Shown piece by piece: positions 10,346 to 22,414 of a stretch of DNA of 64,000 nt (within the stretch, counting starts at the first letter, position 1; the number at the start of each line of letters is the position of its first letter). The stretch is taken from the NCBI RefSeq assembly GCF_019112545.1, contig NW_025064882.1, positions 1,688,928 through 1,752,927 on the forward strand, written 5' to 3'. The position numbers and the translations under genes were made by a program. A model generated the notes under the pieces. It saw nothing but the letters and a program-made list of their open reading frames with translations. It did no database searches and was not told the DNA's origin. This DNA comes from Guyanagaster necrorhizus (lineage: Eukaryota > Basidiomycota > Agaricomycetes > Agaricales > Physalacriaceae).

Positions 10346-13300
10346 TGAGTGATTCCACTAGGTCAGCCAAGAACTTTCACAGTGTGTCTAAATTAGCCAT
10401 TGAACAGACTGATAGTACTTTGGTAGTTACTCCTATGCCTACTTCTCCCATGCATTCAAATATACCCAAATCTATCATACACACTAAGGAATTGCAAAAA
10501 GAAAAAAGAACTCAAGTGCCCACAGGCTGAACAGGGGCAGAGGGCTCCAAAACTTGGCTCAAACTATTCGAGACAGAATGGACTTGGAGAGCCATTAAGG
10601 ATGCCCAAGATGAAGCCACAACAAAAGCCATTCTCAGAAACTGAGTACACCGTACCCAGGCTGAAGAGGTAGTAGATGAAATGATAGAAGGAATAAAGAT
10701 GGTGGAATGGTGTCGAGCACTGAAATGGCTCAACAAACTCCAGGGCCTCTGACAATTTATCCGATAAACCAAAACAACCAGATGAGATCTGATCGTCAAA
10801 GCCCAGATCAAAACCCTAACCAACTGAAGCTTATACAAAGTATCCACCTTGATCAACAGCAGATGCACTGAGAGCTCTATCAACTGGGCTTTTATCAACA
10901 AGCATGGAATACCAACTCAAGCCACCACAGCTCCGATACCAGTGTACAATGCTGATGGAACAAAGAACCAAGCCAGGTCAATCACAGAGTTCGTCGAGCT
11001 TTGGCTGACCATTGGGGATCACTCAGAATGAATAGATCTGGCAGTAATGGATCTTGGAACCAAGGAAGTGTTCCTCGGCCATGACTGGCTCATCCAACAC
11101 AATCCACTCATCAACTGGAAGACAGGGCAGATCACCTTCGCCAGATGCCAGTGCTGAAAGATCCCATTCAAGCTCCTGGATGAGGACCCAGAGGATCAAT
11201 GGGATGAGGAGATGGAGAATAAAGAGACAATCCTTGCCATCGACATACAACGAGAACTGCACGTCTGTGCAGTACATTATGCCAATGAACTGGCTGCCCA
11301 GGCCAATGAGCAGAAGGAGGAGAAGACCTTCGAAGGAATAGTACCTGAATGGGCTCAGGACTTTAGAGACTTGTTCATGAAGGAAAGTTTTGACAAGTTA
11401 CTGGACCCAAAACTCTGAGATCACACAATCGAACTGATCCCAAACGCAAACACAAATCTTGATTGCAAAATCTATTCACTCAGCAACACCAAGCAACAGG
11501 AGTTGGACAAGTTCCTGAAGGAGAATCTATCCAGTGAACAGATCAGGGCCTCTAAATCTCCAATGGCATCTCCATTCTTCTTCGTCAAGAAGAAGGATGG
11601 AAAACTTCACCCTGTTCAGGATTATCAAAAACTGAACAAAATGACCATTAAGAACCAGTATCCCCTCCCTCTTATCTCAGAATTGATGGACAAGCTTTGT
11701 GGTGCCAAGTATTACACCAAGCTTGACGTTTGATGGGGATATAACAATGTCCATATCAAGGAAGGTGACGAGTGGAAAGCAGCCTTCCAGATGAATTGAG
11801 AGTTGTTTGAACCAATGGTGATGTTCTTCAGACTCACCAATTCCCCAGCAATCTTTCAATGGATGATGAATGATATCTTCAAGGATCTCATTGCCATGGG
11901 AAAAGTCACCATTTACCTTGATGACATCCTCATCATGTCCAAAACAAAGGAGGAACACCAATCCCTCATATGGAAGGTGCTAGCACTTATGAAGAAGCAC
12001 AAACTGTTCCTCAAGGCGGAGAAATGCGAGTTCGAAGTTCTTGAAATGGAGTACCTCAGAGTGATAATCTCTGAAGGAAGTATCTGAATGGATCTGGTGA
12101 AGGTAGCAGAGGTCACCGATTGGCCAAGGCTAACCAAAAAGAAGGAGCTTCAATCTTTTCTTGGATTTACCAACTTCTATCAGCGATTCATTCGAGACTA
12201 CAGCAAGATAGTGTGCTTGATGACACAGTTAACCAGGAATGCCTCTTGGACTTGGAAAATTTCACAACAAGCTGCCTTCGACAACCTCAAGCAGCGACTG
12301 GCTGAAGATGTTGTCCTCGCAATCCTGACCAATGAAAAAAAGTTTCGAGTCGAAGCAGACTCAAGCAAGGGGGCCATAGGAGCAGTCCTATCCCAGGAAC
12401 AGGAAGGAAGATGGCAACCAGTAGTGTTCCTGTTGAAAGCACTTACCGTCATAGAACGAAATTATAAAATATATGACAAGAAGCTACTCGCTATCATGTT
12501 AGCCCTCGAAGAATGGTGACACTACCTGATCAGAGCCACTGAGGTCTTCGAAATCTGGACTGATCATCAAAATCTGTGCTATTTCTGTCAGCCACAGAAA
12601 CTCAATTGAAGACAAGCCCATTGGGTCACTGAGCTAACCCAATACCAATACACCCTTCATCATAAACCAGGGACAGCCAACAAAAAGGCTGACCTGCTGA
12701 GCCGAAGATCAGACTATAACCAAGGGGAAGCCAACAATGATGGGGTGATCATGCTGTGACCCAAACACTTCTGCACCATGATCATGCCTATAGAAGAAGA
12801 GATTCATGAGTGGATCAAAAGTATGACACATGACCCACATAAATGGGATCAATAGATAGCTCCATCCCTGAACCACAAAAGGAAGCTGATTAAGGAGGAG
12901 AAATTAATTCGATATGATGGAAGAATCTATATTCTCTGAGATCAAGGACTTTGTGGAGAAGTCATTGCTACATGCTATGATCATGACACAGCAGGACACT
13001 CCAGGATTGCCAAGACAAAGAAATTGGTACTGCAGGAATATTGGTGGCCCAAAATTGACAAAGACATCACTACCTATGTTAAAGCATGTGAAGTCTGCCA
13101 GAGGAGTAAAACATCAATGCGGGCTTGAGCCGCCCCCCTATATTCAAATGAAGTCCCAACTGCCTCCTGGACACATATTTCTATTGACATGATCACTGGA
13201 TTGCCGGAGAGCCAGAGGTATGATGCCATCCTCATAATCATCAATCAATTTTCAAAGGCTATCATTCCTGTCGCCTGCTCCACTGAACTCACCTTCGAAG

Positions 13301-14250
13301 GATGAGCAAAAGTACTCTGTGATGAGGTTTATGCCAAATATGAAATGCCACAAGTGGTAATCTCAGATTGGGGATCTCAATTCATATCAAAGTTCCTAGT
13401 AGACCTCTATTATCTTCTTAACATCTGGCAAAATGCCTCTACTGCATATCACCTCCAAACCGATGGGCAAACAGAGAGAGTTAACCAGGAGATTGAAAAA
13501 TACCTCCAATTATTTATCAACTATCAATAAGATGATTGGACCGAGTGGCTAGCTCTTGCTGCTTTTCAGCATAATAACAGAGTACATTCTGCAACAGGAA
13601 AAACCCACTTTTCATCAATCATGAGCGACATCCTAATGTCATTCAGACCATGCAACACTGAAGCTCCACCCCTGCCTCAACAGACTTTGCCACTACAATG
13701 ATAGTCATACACTCCAAAACCAAAGTTGCCTTAGAAAAGGCTTCACTAGCTATGAAGAGACAATATGACAAACACCATTGACCAGCCCACGTCTATGCCA
13801 TACATGATAAAATTTGGTTGGACATGACCAACTTATACCTCCCCAGGCCAAAAAGAAAACTGGCAGATAAATGCACCAGATCCTTCCCTGTACTGGCCAA
13901 AATCGGTGCAGCAGCCTACAAACTAAAGCTACCAAGTGCCTGGAAAATCCACGACATTTTCAACAAATCCCTCCTAACCCCTTATATTGCATCAGCATTT
14001 CCAAATCAGAAAAGGCCACTGGCTCTACTGCCAACCCTAATCAACGATGAGAAACATTATGAAATCGATCAAGTCCTCAATCATAAACTCTGCAAAGTCA
14101 AGACAAAAGGTGGGGGGACAACAACTACAGTTGATTATCTCATCAGCTGAAAGGGTTATAGACCAGAGTCAAACCAGTGGATAAACGAAAAATATATGAA
14201 TGCAGACGACACCATCTATGACTATGAACTATCCCTAAATTAAGCCATCA
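10342..14250 (+). pseudogene. pol of element E (PR-RT-RH-IN-chromodomain), decayed
   Basis: Domains in order: a pre-protease segment; protease LINSRCTESSIN at about 10849-10884 (NSR instead of D-S/T-G); RT about 11330-12100 with FFVKKKDGKLHPVQDYQKLN and catalytic TIYLDDILIM around 11911; RNase H about 12340-12720 with VEADSS, YDKKLLAI and TDHQNL; integrase zinc finger about 12960-13110 (H, H, CEVC); integrase core about 13170-13530 with SIDMITGLPE, VISDWGSQF and QTDGQTERVNQEIEKYL; chromodomain VDYLISXKGYRPESNQWIN near 14130-14190. At least fifteen stops show it is dead. Pol is in a different frame from Gag at the junction. Confidence 0.88.
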
Positions 14251-14260
14251 GGATGATGGT

Positions 14261-14276
14261 CTTAAAGAGGAGGTAA
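14261..14276 (+). other. polypurine tract of element E
   Basis: CTTAAAGAGGAGGTAA immediately precedes the 3' LTR. The purine run would prime plus-strand DNA synthesis. The equivalent in B is TTAAGAAGGGGGTAA just before 29796. Confidence 0.75.
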
Positions 14277-14712
14277 TGTTATGATTTTTCCCTTCTATTC
14301 TCTCTTTTTCACAAACATAACCCCTATTTATGTTTAGTCAAGACTTGTGGGGACAGATTAGTCAGCACAACATGACCAATCACCACTTAGTAATGATGAC
14401 ATCCAATAAATACAATTGACCTTTTATGTATGATAGCGATGCTCAAGGATAATGGGCACCATAGACATAGGATCTCATAATAAGTAGTGTATAATATTAG
14501 CATGGCGACCTCTGTATTTAAGGACCACAGCTCTCACTGGTTTACCCCAGCCTCAAGCTAAAGTTTATATTCACCATTCTATCTTGAGTCTATCATCTGA
14601 CCTTGCAACACACTGAGCTGTGCACAGACAAGTGAACTCAGGTGATCTCTTGAAGTGTGAAGGGACATCTGTTTATTACATGTTACTGCTCATGTGATGC
14701 TTAGGCCTAACA
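14277..14712 (+). repeat. 3' LTR of element E
   Basis: It has the same 436 bp length as the 5' LTR and begins TGTTATGATTTTTCCC. All 43 differences from the 5' copy are transitions. Nine are adjacent CA/TG doublets, the footprint expected when a CpG decays on opposite strands in the two copies. Confidence 0.94.
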
Positions 14713-14717
14713 ATTTG
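14713..14717. repeat. target-site duplication ATTTG, right of element E
   Basis: The right partner of 6756-6760. The A integrase resumes immediately afterwards. Confidence 0.92.
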
Positions 14718-17700
14718 TCCATCTGTCTGAGGATGGTAGATGATAGAGGCATTGTGTTTAATATTGAGAAGGTGGTACAAATCATCTAGAAACTTGGAGA
14801 TGAACTGGAGTTCCTGGTCTGAGATGACAACTTGAGGCATTCCATACTTTGCATAGACCCCATCTCACAAGATCTTCACCCAGCCTTCTGATGTTAGTTC
14901 TGTGGAACATGTGATAGAAATAATCACCTTGGAAAAGTGATCAACAATAATGAGGATTGCATCATAGCTATTGCAGTCTAGTAGTCTAATAACTATATTC
15001 ACTGAAATATGAGTCCATAGTGATGATGGAATCTCATTTGGATAGAGCAGTGCAGCATGTGACTGCATTAAAGCCTTTCTCCTTTGGCAGACCTCACATA
15101 TCTTAATGTATTGGATGATATTATTATCCAATTTAGGCTATCAGTATTTTTATAGTATCAGCTCTTTTGTTTTAGCGATGTCTGAGTGGCCAGCAGTCAC
15201 ATGATCATAGCAGGTTGCAATAATCCTGCCATGAAGAGTCTAGTCTCTGGAGATATAGATCCACCTGTCATAGCAGATCATTCTCTTATCTTTTGTCATC
15301 TCTCATTTATAATTGAGAGATGAGACCACTCTTTGATCCCATTTATGAGTGTCTCAAGTCATGCTCTTGATGTGCTTGTGGATTTCTTCTTCTATTGGTA
15401 TTATCATGGTCTGAAAGTGTTTAGGCTTCAGTAATATCACTCTTTCATTATCATTGCCTCCTTGATCATGATCAGTGCATCAGCTAAGAAGGTTGGCCTT
15501 CTTATTTGCTGTTCCCACCTTGTGGTATAGCATATACTGGTACTGGCTAAGCTTGGTGACTCACCTAGCTGGCCACTGGTTTAGCTTCTACAGTTGTCAG
15601 AAGTACCATAGGTTTTGGTGATCTATCCAGATTTTGAAAACTTCAGTTGCTCCAATCAAATAGTGCTGCCATTCTTCCAAGGTGAGCATTATTATGAGTA
15701 ACTCTTTGTCATATATTTCATAATTGTGCTTAGTGATGATGAGTGTCTTAAATAAAAATGTGACAGAGTGCCACTTACTGTCCTATTCTTGAGACAGGAT
15801 AGCACCTATAGCACTCTCACTGGAGTCAGCTTCCACACAGAACCTTCTATCCTGAGTCAGAATGGTCAGGATAACATCCTCTGCCAATTGGCATTTTAAG
15901 TCATTAAATGCTGACTGCTGGGCCAAGCCTCAAGTCTATGGTGTGTTGCTAGTTAATTGAGTCATTGGGTGGATGATCTTGCTGTAGTCTCAGATGAACC
16001 ATCAGTAGAAGTTGGTAAATCCTAGAAAAGACTGTAGTTCCTTCTTCTTCATTGGTTTTGGCCATTCAGTTACTTCTGCAATTTTGATAGGATTCATTCT
16101 GATGCTTCACTGATAATGACTCCAAGGTACTCAATCTCTAGTACCTTAAATTTGCACTTCTTGACTTTGAGAAAAAGCTTGTTTTCTCATAGAGGCTAAC
16201 ATCTGTCAGACCAGTTTTCAGTGTTCCTCCTGAGTTTTTGACATGATGAGAATGTTGTTCAAATAGATTGTGACTTTTCTAGTAGCAATGAGATCTTTAA
16301 AGATATCATTTATCATTCATTGGAAAGTGGCCAGCAAGTTTATTAATCTGAAGAACATTACAGTTGGCTCAAATAGTCCTCAGTTAGTGTGAAAGGTGGC
16401 CTTCCACTCATTGCCTTCTTTGATTTGCACATTGTTATAGCCTCAGCAGACATCTAGCTTAGTGTAATATCAGGCACCATAAAGCTTATCCATCAGCTCA
16501 GAGATCAGCAGAAGCAAATAATGATTCTTGATCATCATTTTGTTGAGCTTCTGATAGTCCTGCATTGGTCAGAGCTTCTCATTCTTTTTTTTGACAAAGA
16601 AGAAGAGTGAGGCCATCAGAGACTTTGATGGCCTTATCTGCCCACTGGACAGGTTCAAGTTCAGGAATTTGTCAAGTTTCTGTTGCTCATGGTTGCCAAG
16701 TGAATAAGTTTTGCAGTCCAGATTGGCATTTGCATTTGGAATCAGCTCAATAGTATGATCCCATAGCTTTAAGATGAATAACTCATTGAAACTCTCTTTT
16801 TCAAAGAGATCATGATAGTCTCATGCTCATTTGGGTATCATCTCCTTGAACATCTTTTCCTCCTTTCCCATGTTGGCTTTTGTTGCCAAATCATTGGCAT
16901 GGTGTACAGCTCAGATATAGATAGCCTTCTGCAGATCTACAGCAAGGATTGTTTCACCATTCACCATCTTTTCATCTCATTGATTATCAGAGTCTTTATC
17001 CAGCAATTCGAATGGAATTTTATGGCATCAACATCTTGCAAAGGTAATTCATCTAGTCTTTGAGTTGATTAATGAATTGTGATAGATTGGCTAGTCATGA
17101 CCAAGAAAAATTTCTTTAGTTTCTAGTTCTGTGACTGCTAAGTCAATCCATTTGGAATGATCTCTGATTATGAGCCTGAGCTCTATAAACTCAGTAATTG
17201 AGCCAGCTTGGTTTTTTGTATCATCTGCATTGTATACTGGTATTAGTGCTACTGTGGCCTGAGTAGAGAGTTTATGCCTATCAATGAAGGCATGATTGAT
17301 TGAGCTGCCTGTACATCTACTGTTGATCAGAGTGGTGATAGCATGGATACTTTGATTAGTGAGCATCTTGATCTGTGCTTTGATCAGGAGATCTCAGCCT
17401 GGGGTTTTAGAGCATCAAATAAATTTTCAAGAGCCCCAAAGCTCATCAAGCTACTCCAGTGCTCTGCATTATTTGGCCTTCTTCATTCCTTTGACCATTT
17501 GATCAATCACTTTCTCAACTTGAGTCTTATGAACCCAGTTTTTTAGTATGGCTTTCACCACTGCTTCACTCTGTGTCTTTGATGGCTTGCCGTATTTATT
17601 CAGTGTCAAATAGTTTGAGCCAATTGGTGGGACTCTCTGCCTCTGTTCAGCCTGTAGGCATTTGAGTGTTTGTTTGTGATTTATTGGTGTGCAGAGCAGT

Positions 17701-17820
17701 TAATCAGAGTATATTCAAATGCACATTTAAGTTAGGCATTAGAGTAACTACAGAAGTACTGTCAGTCTGACTAGTGGCTGTTATTGGCACATCATGAAAG
17801 TTCTTGGCCAATCCAGTGGA
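14718..17820 (-). pseudogene. pol of element A (PR to IN core), decayed
   Basis: Minus strand, from right to left: pre-protease domain, protease LINSRCTGSSIN near 17300-17335 (NSR, as in E), RT about 15930-16830 with the catalytic box decayed to YLNN near 16260, RNase H about 15480-15900, integrase zinc finger about 15085-15240, and integrase core 14865-15131 (ISVNIVIRLLDCNSYDAILI). Many stops interrupt the frame. The integrase continues at 6755 on the other side of E. Confidence 0.85.
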
Positions 17821-20760
17821 ATTGCTCACTGGTTGGCTCCATCTTTACTTTCTCCACTTTCATGCTTGCATCGAGTTCTTCTTCTTCTTTTTGTAATTCA
17901 GTGATCTGAGCTTGGATATCTTCCCTAATTTGCTTCTTCTTTGGGCAGTCTTTGGTCATGTAGCCCTTCTGTCTGCAGTTAAAGCACTTCTCTTTCTTTT
18001 TTATCTGATCTATGTCCATCAGCTTTTTTATCCTAGTGTAAATTGTTCTGGTCTCTGTCTTCTGTGTGCTATAAGCTGAGACCCTCAAGACTCCTGATGA
18101 TTTTTCAGCAGTTGTCTCTGATGATTTGGAGTTACTTGGAGTTGGCAGCATTGACTTCTTCAAGTAGTCTTGCAGTGTCAATTGCTCCACTTTCTGTCTT
18201 TATCACTCTTTATACATCTCAATGATTCTTTTCTTCCACTTGTTATATCCCATTGGCATTGGTGCTTTAATATTGATGGCAGAGATCATCATGATGTATG
18301 AGGAGGGGATGCCTCTCTTGGGGCCCTCAACTATTCACCCATCATTGACCATATCATCTCAGATCCCAGCTTGCTTCACAAGCCATTCTAGCTCATTGAA
18401 GTAATCTGTGGCTGCCTTATCAGCCATCTTATAGTTTTTGATCTTTTGTTTGTGGACTTTCTGCACTGCTGGATCAATAAATTTGTCATAAAGCATTTGT
18501 TTGAAAACCAGCCATGAGAGATACTGGTAGTGCTTCTGTGTCAATGATTGGAAGTTGAGAGAAATAAGAATCCACCAAGTTTTTGCCTTCTTTTTCAGAT
18601 ATAAGGCTGTGAAGATAATCTTATTCATATCAGTGCTGAGATATCCAATATAAACTTTGAAGTATTGTTCACAGTCAACCAGGAATTTATCAATGTCATT
18701 GGATGCCCTTTTGAAGGAGTGGAGTTTGCAAAGTAAGTCTAGTCTGCACTGTAAGATGACTGCATTATCAGGTAACATGCCTATTAGATTAGGCCATTCG
18801 AAAAAAGAAGGATAGCTCTATTCCTATGAGGGTCCAGAGAATAAATGAAGGAAATTATCATCTATAACAGGACTCTTTTGTGGCACTGCCTCCTTCTGAA
18901 CAATGATGTCATCCTGTACTGTAAATCCTAGTCAGACAGCTTCAGGGTCATCTCTAACCAGTTCCTTTCCTGTTCCACTCCTGATAGCCTCATTGGATGG
19001 AGGCTGGGCCTCTAGAATTCAGCTTTCTTTGCCAGTCCAGGGGTTTCAGTATGAGCTTGGTGGCTTCATCAGCTGGAGTCAGATCTGAGATAGCTGAGTT
19101 GCCATAGATCAGAAGAGGCAGAGTATGAAAACATGCTTTGAATTGATGGAGCTGTATATATGGCTCATTTCAGGATGACTGGAGGTGACTATAGCATTGG
19201 TTAGATTGAAGATGGTGGCTGATATTCTGGGAGCCTGCTGACTAGATTCTCAGAATGATTACTGTTGTATTGCTAAGTGGCATAATCTGTTGCTGCATAT
19301 CTCAATACTTCTGTGTATTTGTTAGATTCAGAATAAAGATACAATTGTTCTATGCATGATGCCAACCAGTTAGCATCATGCCATAAAAAGTTTACCTCTC
19401 TCTTGTATAGCTCTTGATACTCCTTGGTCCTTGCTCTCTGGATTTTCTCCTCCAGTGCTTCTTTATCTGTATCTTCTATAAGACCATAGGCAAGCTCTCT
19501 GCCAGCATGTGGCAGTTCACTGCTTTCAGTTTCTTTGTCCTCCTTGGGCTCATCCACCTCTTCCTCTTCCTTTAAGAGGAAGACAGCAGGCAGGTCATAG
19601 AAAGTCCTTTTTTCCTCTAGCAGTCATACCATCTTTATTGACTCACTGCTCCAGCTGAGTGCTGGGTCCAGTGGTAGGATCTGAAAAGTCTGATATATTG
19701 AGGTAGATGGTGGCAGGCTGACTCCTGATGTCAGAGTCATATTGGTTTCCCCCTCAAGCTCATGCCACCACCACTTGCTTGTGATAGAGGCAGACATTCT
19801 GCTGGTATTCATTATCAAAGAGCTACCTGACCACTTAGCTCTCAAGGAATCCTTGGAGAGCATAAGCAGAGATGTGGGCATTACCAGATGCTTGTAGCTT
19901 ATAGTGTCCAAGGACAGACTTGTTGTCTCTGAACATTATGTCAGCACTAAGAGTTCATTAGAGAGGGGGATACTAGAAAGTTGAAGGGCATTGAGAGGTT
20001 CTTGGGATATTATCCCAAGTAGAAGGAGGGATTCCATCATTCCTAGCTCAGGCCTCATTGGCTGTGAGGATCTCTGCATTCTACCAGTGCACTGAGGCCC
20101 AGAGGTCAGAGTCTGTGGTACTGGGCTCTCTAAAGACTGAGGTTGAGAGAGATTAGTCAGCATGAACTGGCACAAATATGAATGCAACTTCAGGCTAGAG
20201 TCCATACTAATTGGAGATGTTGGCCCTCTCCAGTTGGACCCTCTCAATGTTCTGCTGCTGCTCTTGGTGCTGCTGATTGTACTCAGCAGTCTTAACTGCT
20301 TCTCTCTTTGTGTTGATAATCTACTTCTCAAGCTCACTACTAAGTGGCTGTAGAATAGTTTGCTGCCTCTGCTCTTTCTGTCAGAGAGCTTCTTCATAGT
20401 TAAATAGAATATTGAAGCCCACTGCTTGTTCTGACAGAGTCATGGGCTGGGCTGGAGGCACTCTGAGACTGGCTGTAAAATGTTGCACTGCAGAATCCTG
20501 GAGCCAGCTGAATGGCATCAAGAGAATCTCAGGCATGGTCAGCAATTCTGTGGGTGCATGAGACACTGAAAGAGCTGGGGAGGGGAGTTGCTGGGGGTTG
20601 CTTTCCTGAAGATCTTCTTCATGATCAGAGATGAGAGTTGGAGTCTAGGGATTCCTGAATCCTGTGATGTGAGGGTCATGATCTCAGCTAGTTCTTCTAG
20701 GAGGGTATCAATATCTTTCTTCTTCTTGAACATCCTCTTGATACAGATGGCTAGGCCCAG
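17790..20760 (-). pseudogene. gag of element A, decayed
   Basis: The capsid-like segment is 18359-18778 (reverse), with FKRASNDIDKFLVDCEQYF and YLSWLVFKQMLYDKFIDP, as in B, C and E. The zinc knuckle is at about 17950-17995 (KCFNCRQKGYMTKDC). The N-terminal region includes FKKKKDIDTLLEELAEIMT near 20730 in one frame and an ARDSLDA-equivalent near 20540 in another, so indels have occurred. The gag/pol junction block near 17825 reads ACCAGTGAGCAATTCCACTG. Confidence 0.8.
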
Positions 20761-20800
20761 CTTCAGGTAAGAGACTTGTTGTGGGCTGATGGAATATTTG

Positions 20801-21028
20801 TCAGAATTCAGAAATGTTATGTAGAGAAAGATCTGGAGTCATGTTATATAAGATGTATTAAATATGCTGAAACTTATTGTAATGCCTGATAGCCTAAGTG
20901 ATAATTGAATGGCATCCTCAGCACAGCTGGATGATCATCAATAATCCTAACAAAGTTCCAATGATGAATGCAAGGAGTTCAAAGAACTCTCAGTTAAAGT
21001 TCAGGTCTAATGGGTTAATAGAAGACAT
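20801..21028 (-). pseudogene. 75-codon hydrophobic-helix ORF at the gag start, element A
   Basis: It has the same position and exact length (75 codons, then TGA) as in C and E. The helix FFELLAFIIGTLLGLLMIIQ is preserved, but several codons have become stops. The frame matches that of the capsid segment further on. Confidence 0.7.
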
Positions 21029-21070
21029 TTGGTTTTCTCCACACTATAGTGCATAAAGAAAGAAAAAAAG

Positions 21071-21085
21071 AAGCTTTGAGCTAAT
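21071..21085 (-). other. primer-binding site of A, self-priming type
   Basis: On the minus strand ATTAGCTCAAAGCTT directly follows the 5' LTR. Its reverse complement shares AGCTTTGAGCTAA, 13 of 13 bases, with the LTR motif at 21240-21252, which lies about 35 bp past the TATTTAAG box (21280-21287, minus strand). Confidence 0.7.
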
Positions 21086-21545
21086 TGTTAGATCTAAGCA
21101 TCACATAAACAGAAATATGTGATAAACAGAAGTCCTTTCACACTTTAAGGGATCGACTGAGTTTACTGATGCATATTCTGATTGGTGTGTCACAAGGCCT
21201 TAGAATCAGCTCAAGTATAAAATAGTGTAAAAGTAAACTTTAGCTCAAAGCTGGAGTTCTATCAGCAAGAGCAAGTGGTCTTAAATACTGTACAGAGTCT
21301 GCTAATAATACTACTGCCTATTATATGTTTCTGAGTCTATTGTGCCTGTTGTCCTAAGATGTCACTATCATACACAAAAGGATGATTGTACATCATTAGG
21401 CAGCATTATCACATTGAAAGACAATGACAGACTTGGCCAGTTGTGATGACTAAGCCTTGTCCCACAGTCTTAAGCACTTATTCTAGCACTCTGACTAAGC
21501 ATAAATAGGGGTTAAATCCGAAAAAAGATAAAAAAAATCATAACA
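21086..21545 (-). repeat. 5' LTR of element A
   Basis: 460 bp, TGTTAGATCT to AATCATAACA on the plus strand. It is the partner of 5479-5938 and is followed by the CTCAC duplication. Confidence 0.92.
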
Positions 21546-21831
21546 CTCACTCCAACCAATTCTATGATCTCCATTATATCTCAGGGACTTTCATGCCTAT
21601 AGGATAATAGTCTATTTCTCTTTGAGCCCTTTAGCTCCATTTCAGGACTTCTATGCCCATCAGACTCTATCAGTCCAACTTCTAGAGCTTTACTCTATTT
21701 CAAATCCACTTTAGATAGCTGATAGACACTGTTCCTATATAAACCCATCTATTCCTATCCTCTCTCAGAGACTTTTACTATGAAAGCACATCTAAAGATC
21801 TCTATCATATCCACTGCTGCATTTGTCTAAG
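21546..21831 (+). pseudogene. element H piece 2: between protease and RT
   Basis: A short plus-strand H remnant between elements A and B, beginning with the A target duplication and ending with the B duplication CTAAG (21827-21831). It translates as a low-quality linker ending ISTAAFV, and the frame continues at 30328 with ASAESAQQFTLQPSLP. This is the linker between protease and RT in agaricomycete Tf2-like polyproteins. Confidence 0.75.
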
Positions 21832-22358
21832 TGTTATGATTTTTCCTATTTTTTACTATTTTTCCTTTTCTTTTCCTCAGAAATGACCCCTATCTTACTT
21901 AGTCAGAGCATCTAAGCCAGTGCTTAGAACTGTGGGAATGCTTAGCTCAGCAACCCAGTTGGTCAATCTCCTATCACATTGCTGTGTGCTGTGAAGGGAG
22001 AGACAATACCTCTTTTGTCTCCAACTTGCAGTGCAATGACCACAGCACAACAGCAAGACAACAGCTTTTGTGGAGAGCCTGGCAACAGCAGAGGTAACAG
22101 CTCTATGACAGACAATATCTTTTGTGAACATTTATTTATAGCATGATAACAGAACAGTATTTAAGTAGCGTAGCTCTTGCTGTAATACCTCAGCTTTGAG
22201 CTAAAGTTTATTCTCTACTATCCTATCTCGAGCGACTTGCAATGCCTTGACCACACACCTCTGTTAACACATCAGTGAACTCAATTGGACATACCTGAAG
22301 TGCGAGGTACTGAACTGTTTATCATGTGTTAATAGTCACATGGAGTTTGAGCTTAACA
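21832..22358 (+). repeat. 5' LTR of element B
   Basis: 527 bp, TGTTATGATTTTTCC to GAGCTTAACA. It carries TATTTAAG at 22158-22165 and the motif AGCTTTGAGCTAA at 22192-22204, 34 bp apart, the presumed TATA box and transcript start. Confidence 0.94.
22158..22165 (+). promoter_or_regulatory. TATA-like box in the 5' LTR of B
   Basis: TATTTAAG, identical to the box in A, C, D and E, placed 34 bp before the presumed R-region start. Confidence 0.6.
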
Positions 22359-22375
22359 ATTAGCTCGAAGCTTCT
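22359..22375 (+). other. primer-binding site of B, self-priming type
   Basis: ATTAGCTCGAAGCTT follows the LTR. The reverse complement AGCTTCGAGCTAA matches the LTR motif at 22192 in 12 of 13 bases; the mismatch is a CpG transition. No tRNA-like TGG start is present. Confidence 0.68.
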
Positions 22376-22414
22376 TGCTTCCCTTTCTCAGGCCCAACTG
22401 TGCTGAGAAACTGA

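Larger units (their letters stand above)
6761..14712 (+). mobile_element. full-length Ty3/gypsy element E nested in A
   Basis: A 7952 bp element with two 436 bp LTRs and an ATTTG duplication. The internal order is primer site, helix ORF, Gag, protease, RT, RNase H, integrase with chromodomain, then polypurine tract AAAGAGGAGG. The LTRs differ at 43 of 436 positions by hand count, all transitions. CpG is less depleted than in A, F or G, in line with a younger insertion. Its proteins still carry many stop codons, so it is not autonomous now. Confidence 0.94.
5479..21545 (-). mobile_element. full-length Ty3/gypsy element A, split by element E
   Basis: Two 460 bp LTRs (5479-5938 and 21086-21545) bracket an internal region read on the minus strand, with a CTCAC duplication on both sides. 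Removing E and one ATTTG leaves about 8.1 kb. The LTRs differ at 57 of 460 positions by hand count, 55 of them transitions, making A the most diverged of the three complete elements. A polypurine stretch GGAGAGAG (reverse strand, 5940s) adjoins the 3' LTR. Gag and Pol are riddled with stops, and the RT catalytic motif has decayed from YLDD to YLNN. Confidence 0.92.

Noticed and set aside
5479..21545. Terminal repeats as a DNA transposon with inverted ends
   Set aside because: The ends are direct, not inverted, repeats and the interior encodes Gag and RT.
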